A DNA stretch of 64,000 nucleotides, taken from contig NC_082417.1 of assembly GCF_004011695.2 (NCBI RefSeq), forward strand, positions 744,001 to 808,000, in the 5' to 3' direction. The position numbers were made by a program, and so were the translations under genes. Under the pieces are notes generated by a model. It had not been told where the DNA came from. It saw nothing but the letters and a program-made list of their open reading frames with translations, and made no database searches. Of the stretch, positions 10,712-20,759 are shown piece after piece. Position 1 is the stretch's first letter. Every line of letters starts with the position of its first letter. This DNA is from Ascochyta rabiei. Lineage: Eukaryota; Ascomycota; Dothideomycetes; Pleosporales; Didymellaceae.

Positions 10712-12511
10712 ATGGTCATTCAATCCCGCTGGAACATACCCGTCGCGCCCGTCTCGCTCCCGACCTTCATCTTCGACTCGCCGCACGGCGAGCTGCCCAA
10801 GACAGCTGCCTATCTGTCGGCAGTAGAGCCGGACAAGCACTTTCTCTCCCTCGACGACTACCGCCTGTATGCGAAGCGCCTGGCGTCTGGCCTGCGGCGC
10901 GCGGGCTTGCAGCCTGGCGAGCGCGTGCTGCTGTTCTCGGGCAACACGCTTTTCTTCCCGTCCGTGATCATGGGCGTCATCATGGCCGAGGGTGTCTTTA
11001 CGGGCGCAAATCCGACGTACGTTGCGCGCGAGCTGGCATACCAGCTGAAAGACTCGGGCGCCAAGTACCTGATTTGCGCGGAAGCAAGCCTGGACACGGG
11101 GCTGGCGGCGGCACTAGAAGTTGGTATGGCGGCGGACCGCGTGTTTATCTTCGACGACGGGACCGCAACGTTTGAGGGCCGCAAGGTGGAGAAGGATACC
11201 CAGTTGGGCCGCGTACGGCACTGGACGTCTCTCCTCGATACGGAGCAGAATGGCCATACGTACGCCTGGCCCGATCTCAAGACGCCAGAAGAGCTAGACA
11301 GGACGGTGGCGCTCAACTACTCCAGCGGCACCACGGGCGTAGCCAAAGGTGTCATGATCACGCACCGCAACTACGTCGCAAACTGCACGCAGCAGATCTA
11401 CATGCAAACGCTGTCGCCCAAGTACCAGCAGAGCCTACCCAAGAAGCGGCTGCTGTGCTTCCTGCCCATGTACCACGCCATGGCACAGGCCATATTCTGC
11501 GTCAACGCAATCAAGCAGCGCATCCCTGTGTACGTGCTGCAGAAGTTCGACTTCCTGGAGATGCTCACGTACGTGCAAAAGTACGGCATCACGGATCTCG
11601 TGCTTGTACCGCCTGTGCTGGTCGCCATGGCCAAGCACCCAGCGACCAAGAAGTTCGACCTCAGCAGCGTCGAGAATGTGAGTAGCGGCGCCGCACCGCT
11701 AGGAAGGGAAGCCTCCCAAGAATTTGAAAAGCTGTGGAAGAACGGACAAGTCAACGTCCGGCAAGGATGGGGCATGACCGAAGTAACGTGTGCGGCGACC
11801 ATGTTCGATCCGTCCAAATACTCAGCGTCCTTCTCCGTGGGCGAGCTGGTGCCCAACTGCGAAGCCAAGATCGTGCTCGACGACGAGGGCAAGGTCGAAG
11901 CGCGGCAGGGCGAGCGGGGGGAGATATGGGTGCGAGGGCCGAACGTGATGAAGGGGTACTGGAACAAGCCTGACGCTACCGAGGGGACGTTTGGGCCGGG
12001 GAGGTGGTTGAAGACGGGGGACGTAGCTTATGTGGATGAGGAAGGGAACTTCTTCATTGTGGATCGCAAGAAGGAGCTCATCAAGGTCAAGGGGCTGCAG
12101 GTTGCGCCGGCGGAGCTGGAGGCCATGTTGCTGGATCATCCGGAAGTGCAGGACGCGGCTGTTATCGGCGTGCCTCAGTGAGTTGGCCTGTTGAATGTTG
12201 CTTGAGAGCTGGATGCTGACTGTGCGCAGCAATGGCGATGAAGCGCCGAGGGCGTATATCGTGCCTCAGAATCCCGACAAAGCCACGCCTGAGCTCGCCG
12301 AAGCTATCAGGTCGTGGCTTACAGAGCGCGTGTCGAGACATAAGCGGCTGGAGGGTGGTGTGCATTTCATTGATGCGGTGCCTAAGAATCCAGTAAGTTG
12401 CCGATTCGTCGAGGTGCAGATGAAAAGCTAATCAAGTGACAGTCTGGGAAGATTCAGAGGAAGCTATTGAGGGAGCAGGCTGCGCTTGCGGATACGAAGG
12501 CTAAGTTGTAG
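10712..12511 (+). CDS. 4-coumarate-CoA ligase-like acyl-CoA synthetase, peroxisomal
   Basis: Three exons (10712-12177, 12230-12392, 12443-12511) give 565 residues. The ATG at 10712 has a CACC context and begins MVIQSRWNIP; the frame is open a further 19 codons upstream but less plausible. The AMP-binding motif YSSGTTGVAKG lies near residue 200. The later core motifs GWGMTE, GEIWVRGPNVMKGYW, and TGDVAYVDEEGNFFIVDRKKE are all present. The C-terminal catalytic lysine region is PKNPSGKIQRK, completed only after splicing of the last intron. The protein ends AKL, a peroxisomal targeting signal type 1. The family adenylates a carboxylic acid and transfers it to CoA. The substrate (aromatic or medium-chain acid) cannot be named from sequence. 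Introns use GTGAGT and GTAAGT donors. Confidence 0.93.
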
Positions 12512-12587
12512 CGGATGCATTTTGACAGCAGACACTTGAATTCTGAATTGAATGTCATGGCATTTGGCGCTGCGCTGTGTGCCGTGT

Positions 12588-12860
12588 GCAATCCCTTCTT
12601 CGTTAGACGGTCATGCTGCCTTGTTTATATCTGTGTGTGTTGTGTGCTGTGTGTGCTGTGTGTGCTGTGTGCAATCCCTTCTTCGTTAGACGGTCATGCT
12701 GCCTTGTTTATATCTGTGTGTGTTGTGTGCTGTGTGTGCTGTGTGTGCTGTGCGTGCTGTGTGTGCTGTGTGTGCTGTGTGTGCTGTGTGTGCTGTGTGT
12801 GCTGTGTGTGCTGTGTGTGCTGTGTGCAATCCCTTCTTCGTTAGACGGTCATGCTGCCTC
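12588..12860. repeat. Hierarchical minisatellite (83-bp unit with inner 9-bp array)
   Basis: Copies of a unit starting GCAATCCCTTCTTCG begin at 12588, 12671 and 12826. The first spacing is 83 bases. The second is 155, which equals 83 plus eight extra copies of the inner 9-base unit TGTGTGCTG. The third copy is truncated at about 12860. Long Cys/Val frames through this tract are artefacts of the repeat. Confidence 0.9.
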
Positions 12861-13024
12861 GTTCACATGCTACCGCTGCTGTCAGTGCTGCACACGTCTG
12901 TTGCTGGAAAAGAAGCCGCAGCGTCGAAATTGAATGCCATGTCATTGCGTGTCCGGCCGCCGAGGTATATACATGCAGCAGGCTCTGCGTCTCGCCGTGC
13001 CGTGATGTCCCATTTTTTTTGTTT

Positions 13025-13433
13025 CTAGTTGCTTCGCGCTCCATTCTTGGCTGCCCTCAGCTCGTCCATCTTGGCGACGCGCACCTTGAACTCCTCATAC
13101 TGGCACTTCTCGTAGGTGTGGCGCTCGTTCTGCGGACGGTTAGTGATGCCCTGTGCCGTGGTCTGGGGCCGCAGTGGTCGGGTACCTCGCACTTCCACGG
13201 CAGGTAGTACTCGTCGTGCCGGCAGCGGTTCAGGGGGATCAGGAGGTGTGCGCACGAGTCCCTGTAGGCGAGCGGCAGACGGGCAGCGCTCATCTCCTCG
13301 CGGGTGGCCTCTGTGCACAGCGTCAGTGTCGAGCTCCCGGCGGGCATTGCGGCCAATCGGCGGGCGGTGGTTGTCAGCACGCACTCTGGTCGCTGAGGCC
13401 GACAGCATTCTTTATCGATTCGGTGACGGTCAT
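13025..13433 (-). CDS. NADH:ubiquinone oxidoreductase subunit NDUFB7 (B18)
   Basis: Three exons (13433-13385, 13310-13186, 13129-13025) give 92 residues. The introns are 74 and 56 bases. The spliced product contains the block ATREEMSAARLPLAYRDSC, then PLNRCRHDEYYLPWKCE joined to NERHTYEKCQYEEFK, which is the B18 signature. It has the twin CX9C arrangement (C-AHLLIPLNR-C and C-ENERHTYEK-C) expected for intermembrane-space proteins oxidised by Mia40. The role is as an accessory subunit of the complex I membrane arm. Exon 1 (MTVTESIKNAVGLSDQ) is set by the ATG with a CCACC context and the phase-1 junction giving DQ-K-ATREEM. It is divergent from the APSES gene with a 309-bp shared promoter. Confidence 0.93.
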
Positions 13434-13501
13434 GGTGGGTGCGGGTGTGGGGGCGCGGCAGTGGCGGGCGAAGAGGGTGCGGGCGGTGCGGTGCGGTGAA
13501 T

Positions 13502-13537
13502 GTCGTCGGTCGTCGGTCGTCGGTCGTCGGTCGGCTG
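13502..13537. repeat. (GTCG)-type microsatellite in the shared promoter
   Basis: Alternating CGTCGGT units are visible in the divergent promoter between the complex I subunit and the APSES factor. Confidence 0.7.
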
Positions 13538-13585
13538 GGGCCAGCGAGGGCTTGGCGGGGCCAGCGACGGGACAGGGACAGGGAC

Positions 13586-13591
13586 ACGCGT
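13586..13591. promoter_or_regulatory. MluI cell-cycle box (MCB) candidate
   Basis: The hexamer ACGCGT lies 152 bases upstream of the ATG of the Mbp1/Res-like gene. MCB is the known target of the MBF complex, of which such a protein is the DNA-binding subunit. One hexamer can occur by chance in GC-rich DNA. Confidence 0.4.
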
Positions 13592-13742
13592 CGACTTCAC
13601 CGCGTCGGCGCGAGATCAGCTGCTTCTCCACGCGACGCCCGACCCTGACGAGCGACGCTCCACATCCGCCACTTCCCCCCGCCGGACGCAGCCAGACGTT
13701 GCCAGACGTTGCCAGCCGTGCTGTGCCCCGGCCAGCGCCACG

Positions 13743-15926
13743 ATGCCGCCGCTGCCCGACGGCAAGGTCTACTCGGCGACGTACAGCAACGTGCCCGTGT
13801 ACGAGGTCAACGTCAACGGCAACCATGTGATGCGCCGGCGCGCCGACGACTGGATCAACGCAACGCACATCCTCAAGGTGGCCGACTACGACAAGCCCGC
13901 GCGCACGCGCATCCTCGAGCGCGAGGTGCAGAAGGGCGTGCACGAGAAGGTCCAGGGCGGGTACGGCAAGTACCAGGGCACCTGGATCCCCCTCGACGAC
14001 GGCCGTCTGCTGGCCGAGCGCAACGGCGTGCTCGACAAGATGCGCGCCATCCTCGACTACCTCCCCGGCGACCGCAGCCCTCCGCCGGCGCCCAAGCACG
14101 CCACGGCCGCCTCGAACCGCATGAAGCCCCCGCGACAGAGCGCCGCCGCCGCCAGGGCCGCCAAGAGCGCGACCGCGGCTGCGAATGCCATTGCGAGCGC
14201 CAATGCCGCCCAGAAGCACGTCTACTCGCTCGAGTCGATCCAGTCGTTCGTCGGCGCCCACTCGCACGCCAGCGACGACCCCTACGACACCCACTCGCAG
14301 CTGCCCTCGCACGCGCACTCGCACGCGCACTCGCACTCGCACTCGCACTCGCACTCCCACTCGCACGTGTTCCGCGACGACACCCCCGACAACGAGACGG
14401 TCGTGTCCGAGTCGATGCTCGGCGACCACGACCTGCTCGACGCTGCCCACTACTCGGCCGACAGCCGCAAGCGCAAGCGCGGCATGGACCAGATGTCGCT
14501 GCTCGACCAGCAGCACCAGATCTGGGCCGACCAGCTGCTCGACTACTTCATGCTGCTCGACCACAAGGACGCCTACTCGTGGCCCGAGCCGCCGCCGGGC
14601 ATCAACCTCGACCGCCCCATTGACGAAAAGGGCCACGCCGCCATGCACTGGGCCGCCGCCATGGGCGACGTCGCCGTCGTCAAGGAGCTGATCCACCGCG
14701 GCGCCCGCATCGACTGCCTCTCCAACAACCTCGAGACGCCGCTGATGCGCGCCGTCATGTTCACAAACAACTTCGACAAGGAGACCATGCCCTCCATGGT
14801 CAAGATCTTCCAGCAGACCGTCCACCGCACCGACTGGTTTGGCTCCACCGTCTTCCACCACATCGCCGCCACCACCAGCTCCTCCAACAAGTACGTCTGC
14901 GCCCGCTGGTACCTCGACTGCATCATCAACAAGCTCTCCGAGACCTGGATCCCCGACGAGGTCACGCGCCTGCTCAACGCCGCCGACCAGAACGGCGACA
15001 CCGCCATCATGATCGCCGCCCGCAACGGCGCCCGCAAGTGCGTCCGCTCCCTCCTCGGCCGCAACGTCAGCGTCGACGTGCCCAACAAGAAGGGCGAGAC
15101 GGCCGACGACCTGATCCGCGACCTCAACTCGCGCCGCCGCATGCACGGCCGTCCGCGGCAACCATCCTCGAGTCCCTTTGCACCGCCGCCTGAACACCGT
15201 CTCAACGGCTTTGGACGGGACCTCGAAGGCGGGCCTTTGCTGCCCGTCCAGCTGCCCAACGCCAGGGCAGAGCGCTCACCACCCCACCAATACCGCAGCC
15301 AAACAGCATCCCACCTCATGACCAAAGTCGCGCCTACACTACTGGAAAAATGCGAAGAGCTAGCCCTGGCCTATGAGTCCGAACTGCAAGAAAAAGAAGC
15401 CGAGTCTTTTGACGCCTCGCGCGTCGTCAAGCGGCGACAGGCCGAGCTCGAAGCCGTGCGCAAGCAGGTCAGCGAGCTGGAGAACCGCGTGCTGGATCTC
15501 GACGACGAAGACGTCGACACACGGCAAGAAGACGAGCTGAGCCAGCTAGTAGCCGAAGCCGAAAGCCTGCTCGAAATCGAGCAAAAAGCCGAACTGCGCC
15601 GTTTGCTCTCGGCCACGCCCCAGCAGGCCGCCTCGACCTCGACCTCGACCTCGACCTCGACCTCGGACGACGCACACGACAAGCTCCGCCTCGCGCTGCT
15701 GCTCTACCGCGCCCAGCTCGAGCGCAGAGACCTGGTTCGCGCCGTCGTCGCCAACCTCAGCGTTGCCGGCATGAGCGAGCGACAGGGCGTCTACAAGGGC
15801 CTCATCGCAAAGGCCCTCGGCGAGCGCGAGGAAGACGTCGAGTCCATGCTGCCCGAGATCCTGCGCGAGCTCGAGGAGGCGCAGACCCAGGAGCGCGCCG
15901 AGGGGCTGGAGACGAGTCCGCTGTGA
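13743..15926 (+). CDS. APSES/KilA-N and ankyrin transcription factor, Mbp1/Res type (MBF subunit)
   Basis: This is an uninterrupted frame of 727 residues from ATG 13743 (MPPLPDGKVYSATYSNVPVY). The APSES DNA-binding domain spans about residues 9-110, with RRRADDWINATHILKVADY and GGYGKYQGTWIPL. It is followed by an Ala-rich linker and a Ser/His run of alternating HS dipeptides near 183-203. Ankyrin repeats cover about 296-460 (for example HAAMHWAAAMGDVAVVKELI). A coiled coil with many Glu and Arg lies at about 530-625, interrupted by a Ser/Thr run made by a CTCGAC microsatellite. The family binds MCB elements and drives G1/S transcription as part of MBF. The frame stays open for 81 codons upstream of the chosen ATG, but that part is repeat-derived. 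The absence of introns is unusual for this family and I see no splice requirement. Confidence 0.93.
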   Translation: MPPLPDGKVYSATYSNVPVYEVNVNGNHVMRRRADDWINATHILKVADYDKPARTRILEREVQKGVHEKVQGGYGKYQGTWIPLDDGRLLAERNGVLDKMRAILDYLPGDRSPPPAPKHATAASNRMKPPRQSAAAARAAKSATAAANAIASANAAQKHVYSLESIQSFVGAHSHASDDPYDTHSQLPSHAHSHAHSHSHSHSHSHSHVFRDDTPDNETVVSESMLGDHDLLDAAHYSADSRKRKRGMDQMSLLDQQHQIWADQLLDYFMLLDHKDAYSWPEPPPGINLDRPIDEKGHAAMHWAAAMGDVAVVKELIHRGARIDCLSNNLETPLMRAVMFTNNFDKETMPSMVKIFQQTVHRTDWFGSTVFHHIAATTSSSNKYVCARWYLDCIINKLSETWIPDEVTRLLNAADQNGDTAIMIAARNGARKCVRSLLGRNVSVDVPNKKGETADDLIRDLNSRRRMHGRPRQPSSSPFAPPPEHRLNGFGRDLEGGPLLPVQLPNARAERSPPHQYRSQTASHLMTKVAPTLLEKCEELALAYESELQEKEAESFDASRVVKRRQAELEAVRKQVSELENRVLDLDDEDVDTRQEDELSQLVAEAESLLEIEQKAELRRLLSATPQQAASTSTSTSTSTSDDAHDKLRLALLLYRAQLERRDLVRAVVANLSVAGMSERQGVYKGLIAKALGEREEDVESMLPEILRELEEAQTQERAEGLETSPL

Positions 15927-16349
15927 AGCACGCACTCGTGCGCACACCCGTCGTGCAGAGTGTGGCTTTGTTGCGTTTTTCCTTTCCCACTTCATCCTCT
16001 TGCTGCTGTCGCTGCTGTTGTTGTTGTCGTTGTTGTCGTTGTTATTCCTGATGCAAGCTTGTTCGTCTACTTTCTGATTCCCCACGTGTGGTGTTTTTGA
16101 GTCGGGAGTTTTCTGGCCATGCACAAAGGCATGGCCGTGTCTTTTATTTGTTTGTGGGTTGGTTGGGGGCGTGTTGGGGGGTTGGCCAACAGTGGGACTA
16201 GCATTCTACCTATTCCGTGTTCCTGAATGAATCGAATGCGAGGGTTTGCATTCGGTGCCTACGCGCACACACGCTACTTTACTGCTCTGTTCCATGTTCC
16301 GTGTGCTGTGTTTTGCTCGTCTTGGTCAATCGATCAATCAATCAATCAA
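15927..16349. other. Convergent intergenic region
   Basis: This is the 3' flank shared by two convergent genes. It contains GTTGTT and GTCGTT repeats near 16012-16040 and a (CAAT)n microsatellite at about 16325-16353. No gene is seen. Confidence 0.5.
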
Positions 16350-17645
16350 TCAGTCAAACGGCACCCTACGCAGCCCCCGCGCGCCGCCTTTCCTCTCCTC
16401 CCCCTCGGCGCCCACCGCAGCCGGAACGCGGATGCCGCAGCAGTCCCCCCACCCGACGGCAGCATGGACGTGGCGCTTTCCCGCCTCGTCCGTAAACACC
16501 TTGACCTCCCCGCCCTCGGGCTCGTCCTCTTCGCCAGGGACGCCCGCGTCGTGCTCGGTGCTCATGCCGTCCACGGCCGGGACCAGGCTGCCGAAGAGGA
16601 AATGCTGCATGACGGGCAGCTTCTCCAGGATCTCCTTGACGAACATCTTGCGCATGCCGCCCTCGATCTTGGCCCAGTTCCTGCTGGCCGAGATGTCGTC
16701 GAGCATCGGGCTGTGCCATCGCAGCCCCTCGACGTTCTTCACGCTGTTGACGAACTGGATCTGGTTGAGGTACATGTACTCCCCGCCCTCCTCCTCGAGC
16801 ACAAGCGCGTTGTGGATGCTCTTGGGCGTGATGTAGGCGTGGTGCAGCAGCTGGCTTGCCCCGAAGAGGAACGGCAGGAACTGGTAGTCGTCCAGCCCCC
16901 ACACGCCGTGCGAGCCTGCGGGCTCGAGGTAGTATGCGCCTTGGATGCGGCGCATGAGGCGGAGGTAGGCGGGCAGTACGACGAGGGCGAGCGCGGGGAA
17001 GGTGGATGGCGGGAGGAGCGAGAGCCGATTGAGGCACAGCAGCCAGAGGAAGAAGTTGAGCTCGTGGCCGGAGCCGTAGTCGATGCGGCGCTTGTTGCCG
17101 AACGAGTTGAGCAGGTAGGCCGAGACTTCATCGACTTGTTGGGGGTCGGTGAGGCCCAGCTCGGCGTGCCATGATGGGAGCGCTTCCTCGACTTTGTCCA
17201 GGAAAGTGCGGAAGACGGGGTTGCCGAAGCGCGAGCCGGTGTCTTCGGGCGGACAGTCTTCCTGAATCTTCTCTGCTTCTTGTAGAATCCGCAGTATCTT
17301 GCCGAGTGTGTCGGTGATGTCGCTGTCTCGCACGCTGGACACGGCGCGGTCCTGCACGCTATCGGCAATGGAGAAGACAAAGGCCTGCACGAGCGTGCAT
17401 GTTGGGCTTTTGAGGAAGAGCTGGTGGTCCTCGGGGCTTAGTATTCGGCGCGAGGGATGCGTGTAGGCGTGCGAGGAGAGGTCTGGAGGTGGCGCGAGCG
17501 CAGGTGTTGGCGGGGGCGGGGCAGACGGCGGTTCGCGTGCGATGGAGGTGCGTTTTCGGGGGATGAGTTTGGGCAGTTTGGCGCTGAGATCTGGCGACGG
17601 CGAGGCTGGTGGTGGTGAGGTCGGTGTTGACGTTGTTGCTGGCAT
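16350..17645 (-). CDS. Serine/threonine protein phosphatase 2A activator (PTPA, Rrd type)
   Basis: A single-exon frame, 431 residues from the ATG at 17645 (MPATTSTPTSPPPASP). The N-terminal ~90 residues are Pro/Ser-rich. The PTPA fold follows: RFGNPVFRTFLDKVE, YGSGHELNFFLWLLCL, then the diagnostic GVWGLDDYQFLPFLFGASQL and KNVEGLRWHSPMLDD. Near the C-terminus is WGDCCGIRVP. PTPA proteins reactivate PP2A catalytic subunits and have peptidyl-prolyl isomerase activity, in cytoplasm and nucleus. The frame is open for 70 further codons to 17855, but that extension is unlike the family, so I chose the internal ATG. Whether it is the Rrd1 or Rrd2 paralogue is not decided. Confidence 0.9.
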   Translation of the reverse strand: MPATTSTPTSPPPASPSPDLSAKLPKLIPRKRTSIAREPPSAPPPPTPALAPPPDLSSHAYTHPSRRILSPEDHQLFLKSPTCTLVQAFVFSIADSVQDRAVSSVRDSDITDTLGKILRILQEAEKIQEDCPPEDTGSRFGNPVFRTFLDKVEEALPSWHAELGLTDPQQVDEVSAYLLNSFGNKRRIDYGSGHELNFFLWLLCLNRLSLLPPSTFPALALVVLPAYLRLMRRIQGAYYLEPAGSHGVWGLDDYQFLPFLFGASQLLHHAYITPKSIHNALVLEEEGGEYMYLNQIQFVNSVKNVEGLRWHSPMLDDISASRNWAKIEGGMRKMFVKEILEKLPVMQHFLFGSLVPAVDGMSTEHDAGVPGEEDEPEGGEVKVFTDEAGKRHVHAAVGWGDCCGIRVPAAVGAEGEERKGGARGLRRVPFD

Positions 17646-18230
17646 CGTGGTTGTTGATAGTTGGTGGTGCAGCTGAAGCGCGAGGTCAACGATCGCCCTA
17701 GTGTAGACATCCTGAAGCGCCTCCCTAGGACAACACAGGCTTACAGTGTGATTTGGATCATTCAACATTCTAATGATATCTAAAGACTGTACTGTTACAG
17801 TTGCTAGAATCGAAGTTGTTTCTAGCATGGTAGTTGTCGATGGTCCGTAAAACAACTAAATGTACAAGCTTCACCTTGATTCTAACATTCAAACACTCAT
17901 CCTCAGACACAATCACAATCTGCTCTACTGTTACTTGATTCGATACTGTTTCTATGTATCCAGAATTAGAACCTACAGTCAGAAATGGTCTATAAGACGT
18001 CCAACTAAATGGATGGACAGATACAAAGGTAGATGGATGTATAGTAACGCATACATGTAACAAATGCACTCTAGCGAGTCAATCCACCAAGATCAGTCCA
18101 GTCCAGCCAGGCCAGCACCGTGCAACCAGCGCCGCCAAATGCATCGAAACAACGAGCCAAACCATCTAAAACGCCAAAACACCCAAACCGCAAGTCTACG
18201 CAACCCTTTAAAAATAAGGAATGAAGAGGT
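17646..18230. other. Intergenic, relatively AT-rich
   Basis: This holds the promoter of the PTPA gene and the 3' flank of the transporter gene (both minus strand). No domain-bearing frame is seen; the short frames near 17860-18060 lack codon bias. Confidence 0.5.
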
Positions 18231-19784
18231 TCAATCATCCATGTCACTAGGACTCTCCTCCAGCTTGTGCCGGCGCTCCTCATCCATTTCTTTGTAGGTA
18301 GCCCATGACAGCAGCAGAAAGGCGCCGATAATGAGCAGGCCACCGAGGACGGCGGCGGAAGTGAGGGGCGAGTTGAGGGGGGGAGGGAGGAGCTGGTCGA
18401 CAAGGGCGACGATGAAGATGGTGAGGAGGGCGGCGACCGAGGAGAGGACGGGGCTGGTGAGGGAGATGAGGACGAGGAAGGAGCCGGAGAAGGCTGTGGG
18501 GTGTTAGCACGGGCATTGTAGTAGGTGGAGGTGGTTAGTTGGTGTAAGAAAGAAAGGAAGGAAGGAAGGAAGGAAAACAAGATTCCTTGGAAGCAAAGAC
18601 AGAGTTGTTGGGTAGGTGTTGTAGGGTGTGGAGGGGGTGGACGTACTGGCGTTGGCTAGGACGGAAATGGCCATCATCCAGGCCTGCTCGCCGTGCGGCA
18701 GCTCAAAGGTCTCCCAGCCCGTGTAGTGCAGGATGGGGAGGGGGATCCACAGGACGCACAGGGTGAAGGCGCCGATCAGACTGCCAAAGGTGTTTGCGAA
18801 GATCATGCCCTTGTTGGGGCTGGCGCCCTCGGGCGGGCAGGCCAGGCGCTTGTACAGGACCTCGTACAGGCCGTAGAGGACGCTGCCGACGCCGATGACG
18901 AGGTTGCCAAACGCGCGGTTCTCGGCCTCGTGGGAGGGCGGGGCGTTTTCGCCGCCTGCGCCGCCGCCGGACTTGCTGCCGTGCTTTGCGGGGGAGGTGT
19001 CGCCGTACGCGACGACGAAGACGCCGGCGACGGCAATGGCGACGGCGAGGAGCTTGGAGAGGCGGACCTTGTCGTGCAGGATGGGGATGCTGAAGGCGTA
19101 GGCGAAGAAGGCGGAGCAGTTGTAGATGGCGGTCAGGTCCGAGGCGGTGGTCTGGTTGACGGCGACGTACCAGCTGCCGCCGGCGAGGGTGAGGGCGCAG
19201 GTGATGAAGGCCGTCATCTTGAGCATGTAGCGCACGGGGCTGGCGAGCGACTGGCGCGGGGTGGGGTGCAGGGTCTGGTGCTGGACCATCAGGGCCGTGT
19301 GGCGCAGCAGCTGGGTGTGGCGGCGCCAGAAGGTCGCCCACGGCTGGTCGCGGTTCTGCACGCGCAGCAGGGCGAGCTGGACGGGCCAGAGGACGACCCA
19401 CGAGCCGTGCGTCATGTACAGCATGCAGTAGGGCTTCTCCCACTTGAGCTCGTGCTGGATGTACACCGCCGTCTCCGTCTGCACCGTGAAGCTGACGAGG
19501 CTGAGGACGAGGAAGATGGCGGCGTACGTGTACTTGCGGCGCGTCTCGAGCTTGGCCTGGGTGACGGGGTCGCGCTCGTGGAGGCGGTGGGCGCCGTGCG
19601 AGCGCCCGTCGGCGCCCTCGTCGTCGCTCTTGCGGCCCAGCAGCGGCGCGTCGTGGCCGTCGGCGCGTGCGTGATCCAGCGAGCGTCTCAGGTCGGACGG
19701 CATGGCCGCGTCGTGCTCATCCCAGTCGTCCAAGTCGTCGTACGCTTTCGGGCGTTTCTTGCGGAGGGGAATGGACTCGGGCAT
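18231..19784 (-). CDS. Thi74/YML018C-like (SLC35F/EamA) membrane transporter
   Basis: Two exons (19784-18647 and 18493-18231) with a 153-bp intron (GTACGT donor, GTGCTAACACCCCACAG acceptor region) give 466 residues. An N-terminal charged cytosolic tail of about 85 residues is followed by around ten hydrophobic segments. These include YAAIFLVLSLVSFTVQTETA, AFFAYAFSIPI, LLAVAIAVAGVFVVAYG and NLVIGVGSVLYGLYEVLYKR, and, in exon 2, SFLVLISLTSPVLSSVAALL and VLGGLLIIGAFLLLSW. The pattern matches the yeast Thi74/YML018C group of the drug/metabolite transporter superfamily. The substrate is not known for this protein. It ends in an acidic tail, EESPSDMDD. The intron contains a TTCC repeat tract. Confidence 0.88.
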
Positions 19785-20062
19785 GGACGCGCTGGGCGGG
19801 GGAGGCCGCTCTTATACGGAGCGTTGCGACGGACAGCCGACAGGGACAGAGGGGTGGGTGGGACCGCTGCAGGGAGCTAGACTCTAGTCGTACCGTCGTG
19901 GCTGCTGATGTGGGAGGCAGTGATCTGGCATCAAGCACCGAGTCCGACTAGGTATGCCATAGGTACCTACCGCTCCACCGCTCAGGGTCCAATCGCCGCC
20001 GCCTCTTCCGCGCTACGCTCTGTACGCGTACGAAGACTCCCCTGCAATCTCACTTGACCTCC

Positions 20063-20152
20063 CCTCCTCTCGCCTCTTCTCACCTCACCTCACCTCCTCT
20101 CGCCTCTTCTCACCTCACCTCACCTCCTCTCGCCTCTTCTCACCTCACCTCA
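20063..20152. repeat. 30-bp minisatellite, three copies
   Basis: The unit begins CCTCCTCTCGCCTCTTCTCA and recurs at 20063, 20093 and 20123 with essentially no change. Confidence 0.9.
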
Positions 20153-20404
20153 CATCCCCTTCCTCACCCAACTCGACTTTTTCCATGTTGCAGAGTCCAA
20201 TCCGCTGTGCGTCCCAAATACAGGCTAGCCTGCGTGGTTGGCGTCATCTGCGCCTAACCGGCAACGTGCTCCACGCGCTGCTGTCGTGGGGTACCTCCAG
20301 ATGACCTGCTGCCACGCCTGACTCGTGCACTGCCCGCCCAGCCCGGACAGCCCGGACAGGCGCAGTTGGTATTGGTCTTGAAGAGAGGTGCTCTCGTGCT
20401 TGTC

Positions 20405-20640
20405 TTGTGGTAGTTGTGAAATCATGCTCTACCTTGTCTTTGTAGTAGTTGTGAAATCATGCTCTACACTTGTTGAGTAGCAGTCTTCAAAACAAAGCTC
20501 TTATATTCTCCTTAGCAGCCGTCTTTAGAGCCATACGCTTATATCCATCTTGGCAGTCTTCAAAACAATGCTCTTATACCCATCTTAGCAGCCGTCTTTA
20601 GGGACGCTCTTATTTCCATCCTGACATTCTCCAAAGCAAC
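20405..20640. repeat. Degenerate tandem repeats
   Basis: The string GTAGTTGTGAAATCATGCTC occurs twice (about 20411 and 20445). It is followed by imperfect repeats of a unit containing GCAGTCTTCAAAACAA, GCTCTTATA and CAGCCGTCTTTAG, seen at about 20479-20640. Copy boundaries are approximate. Confidence 0.7.
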
Positions 20641-20759
20641 GCCCTCAACTCATCTCGACCTACAGCAGCAAGCCCAGCCAAGCCAAAGCCAAAGCCAGCC
20701 AACCAACCAACCAACCAACCAACCATCCCCCTCTCCACCACCCCCACCACTCCCAGCCG

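Larger units (their letters stand above)
19785..20759. other. Intergenic region rich in minisatellites
   Basis: This holds the transporter promoter and the 3' flank of the DUF202 gene. It contains a 30-bp minisatellite, a degenerate longer repeat and a (CCAA)n tract at about 20698-20724. No gene is recognised. Confidence 0.5.

Noticed and set aside
12515..13028. Cys/Val-rich plus-strand frames
   Set aside because: They are direct readings of the TGTGTGCTG repeat and change identity with frame.
13374..15197. Minus-strand frame of about 600 codons opposite the APSES gene
   Set aside because: It is the antisense shadow of a GC-rich coding gene. Only its last 20 codons before 13374 correspond to the true first exon of the complex I subunit.
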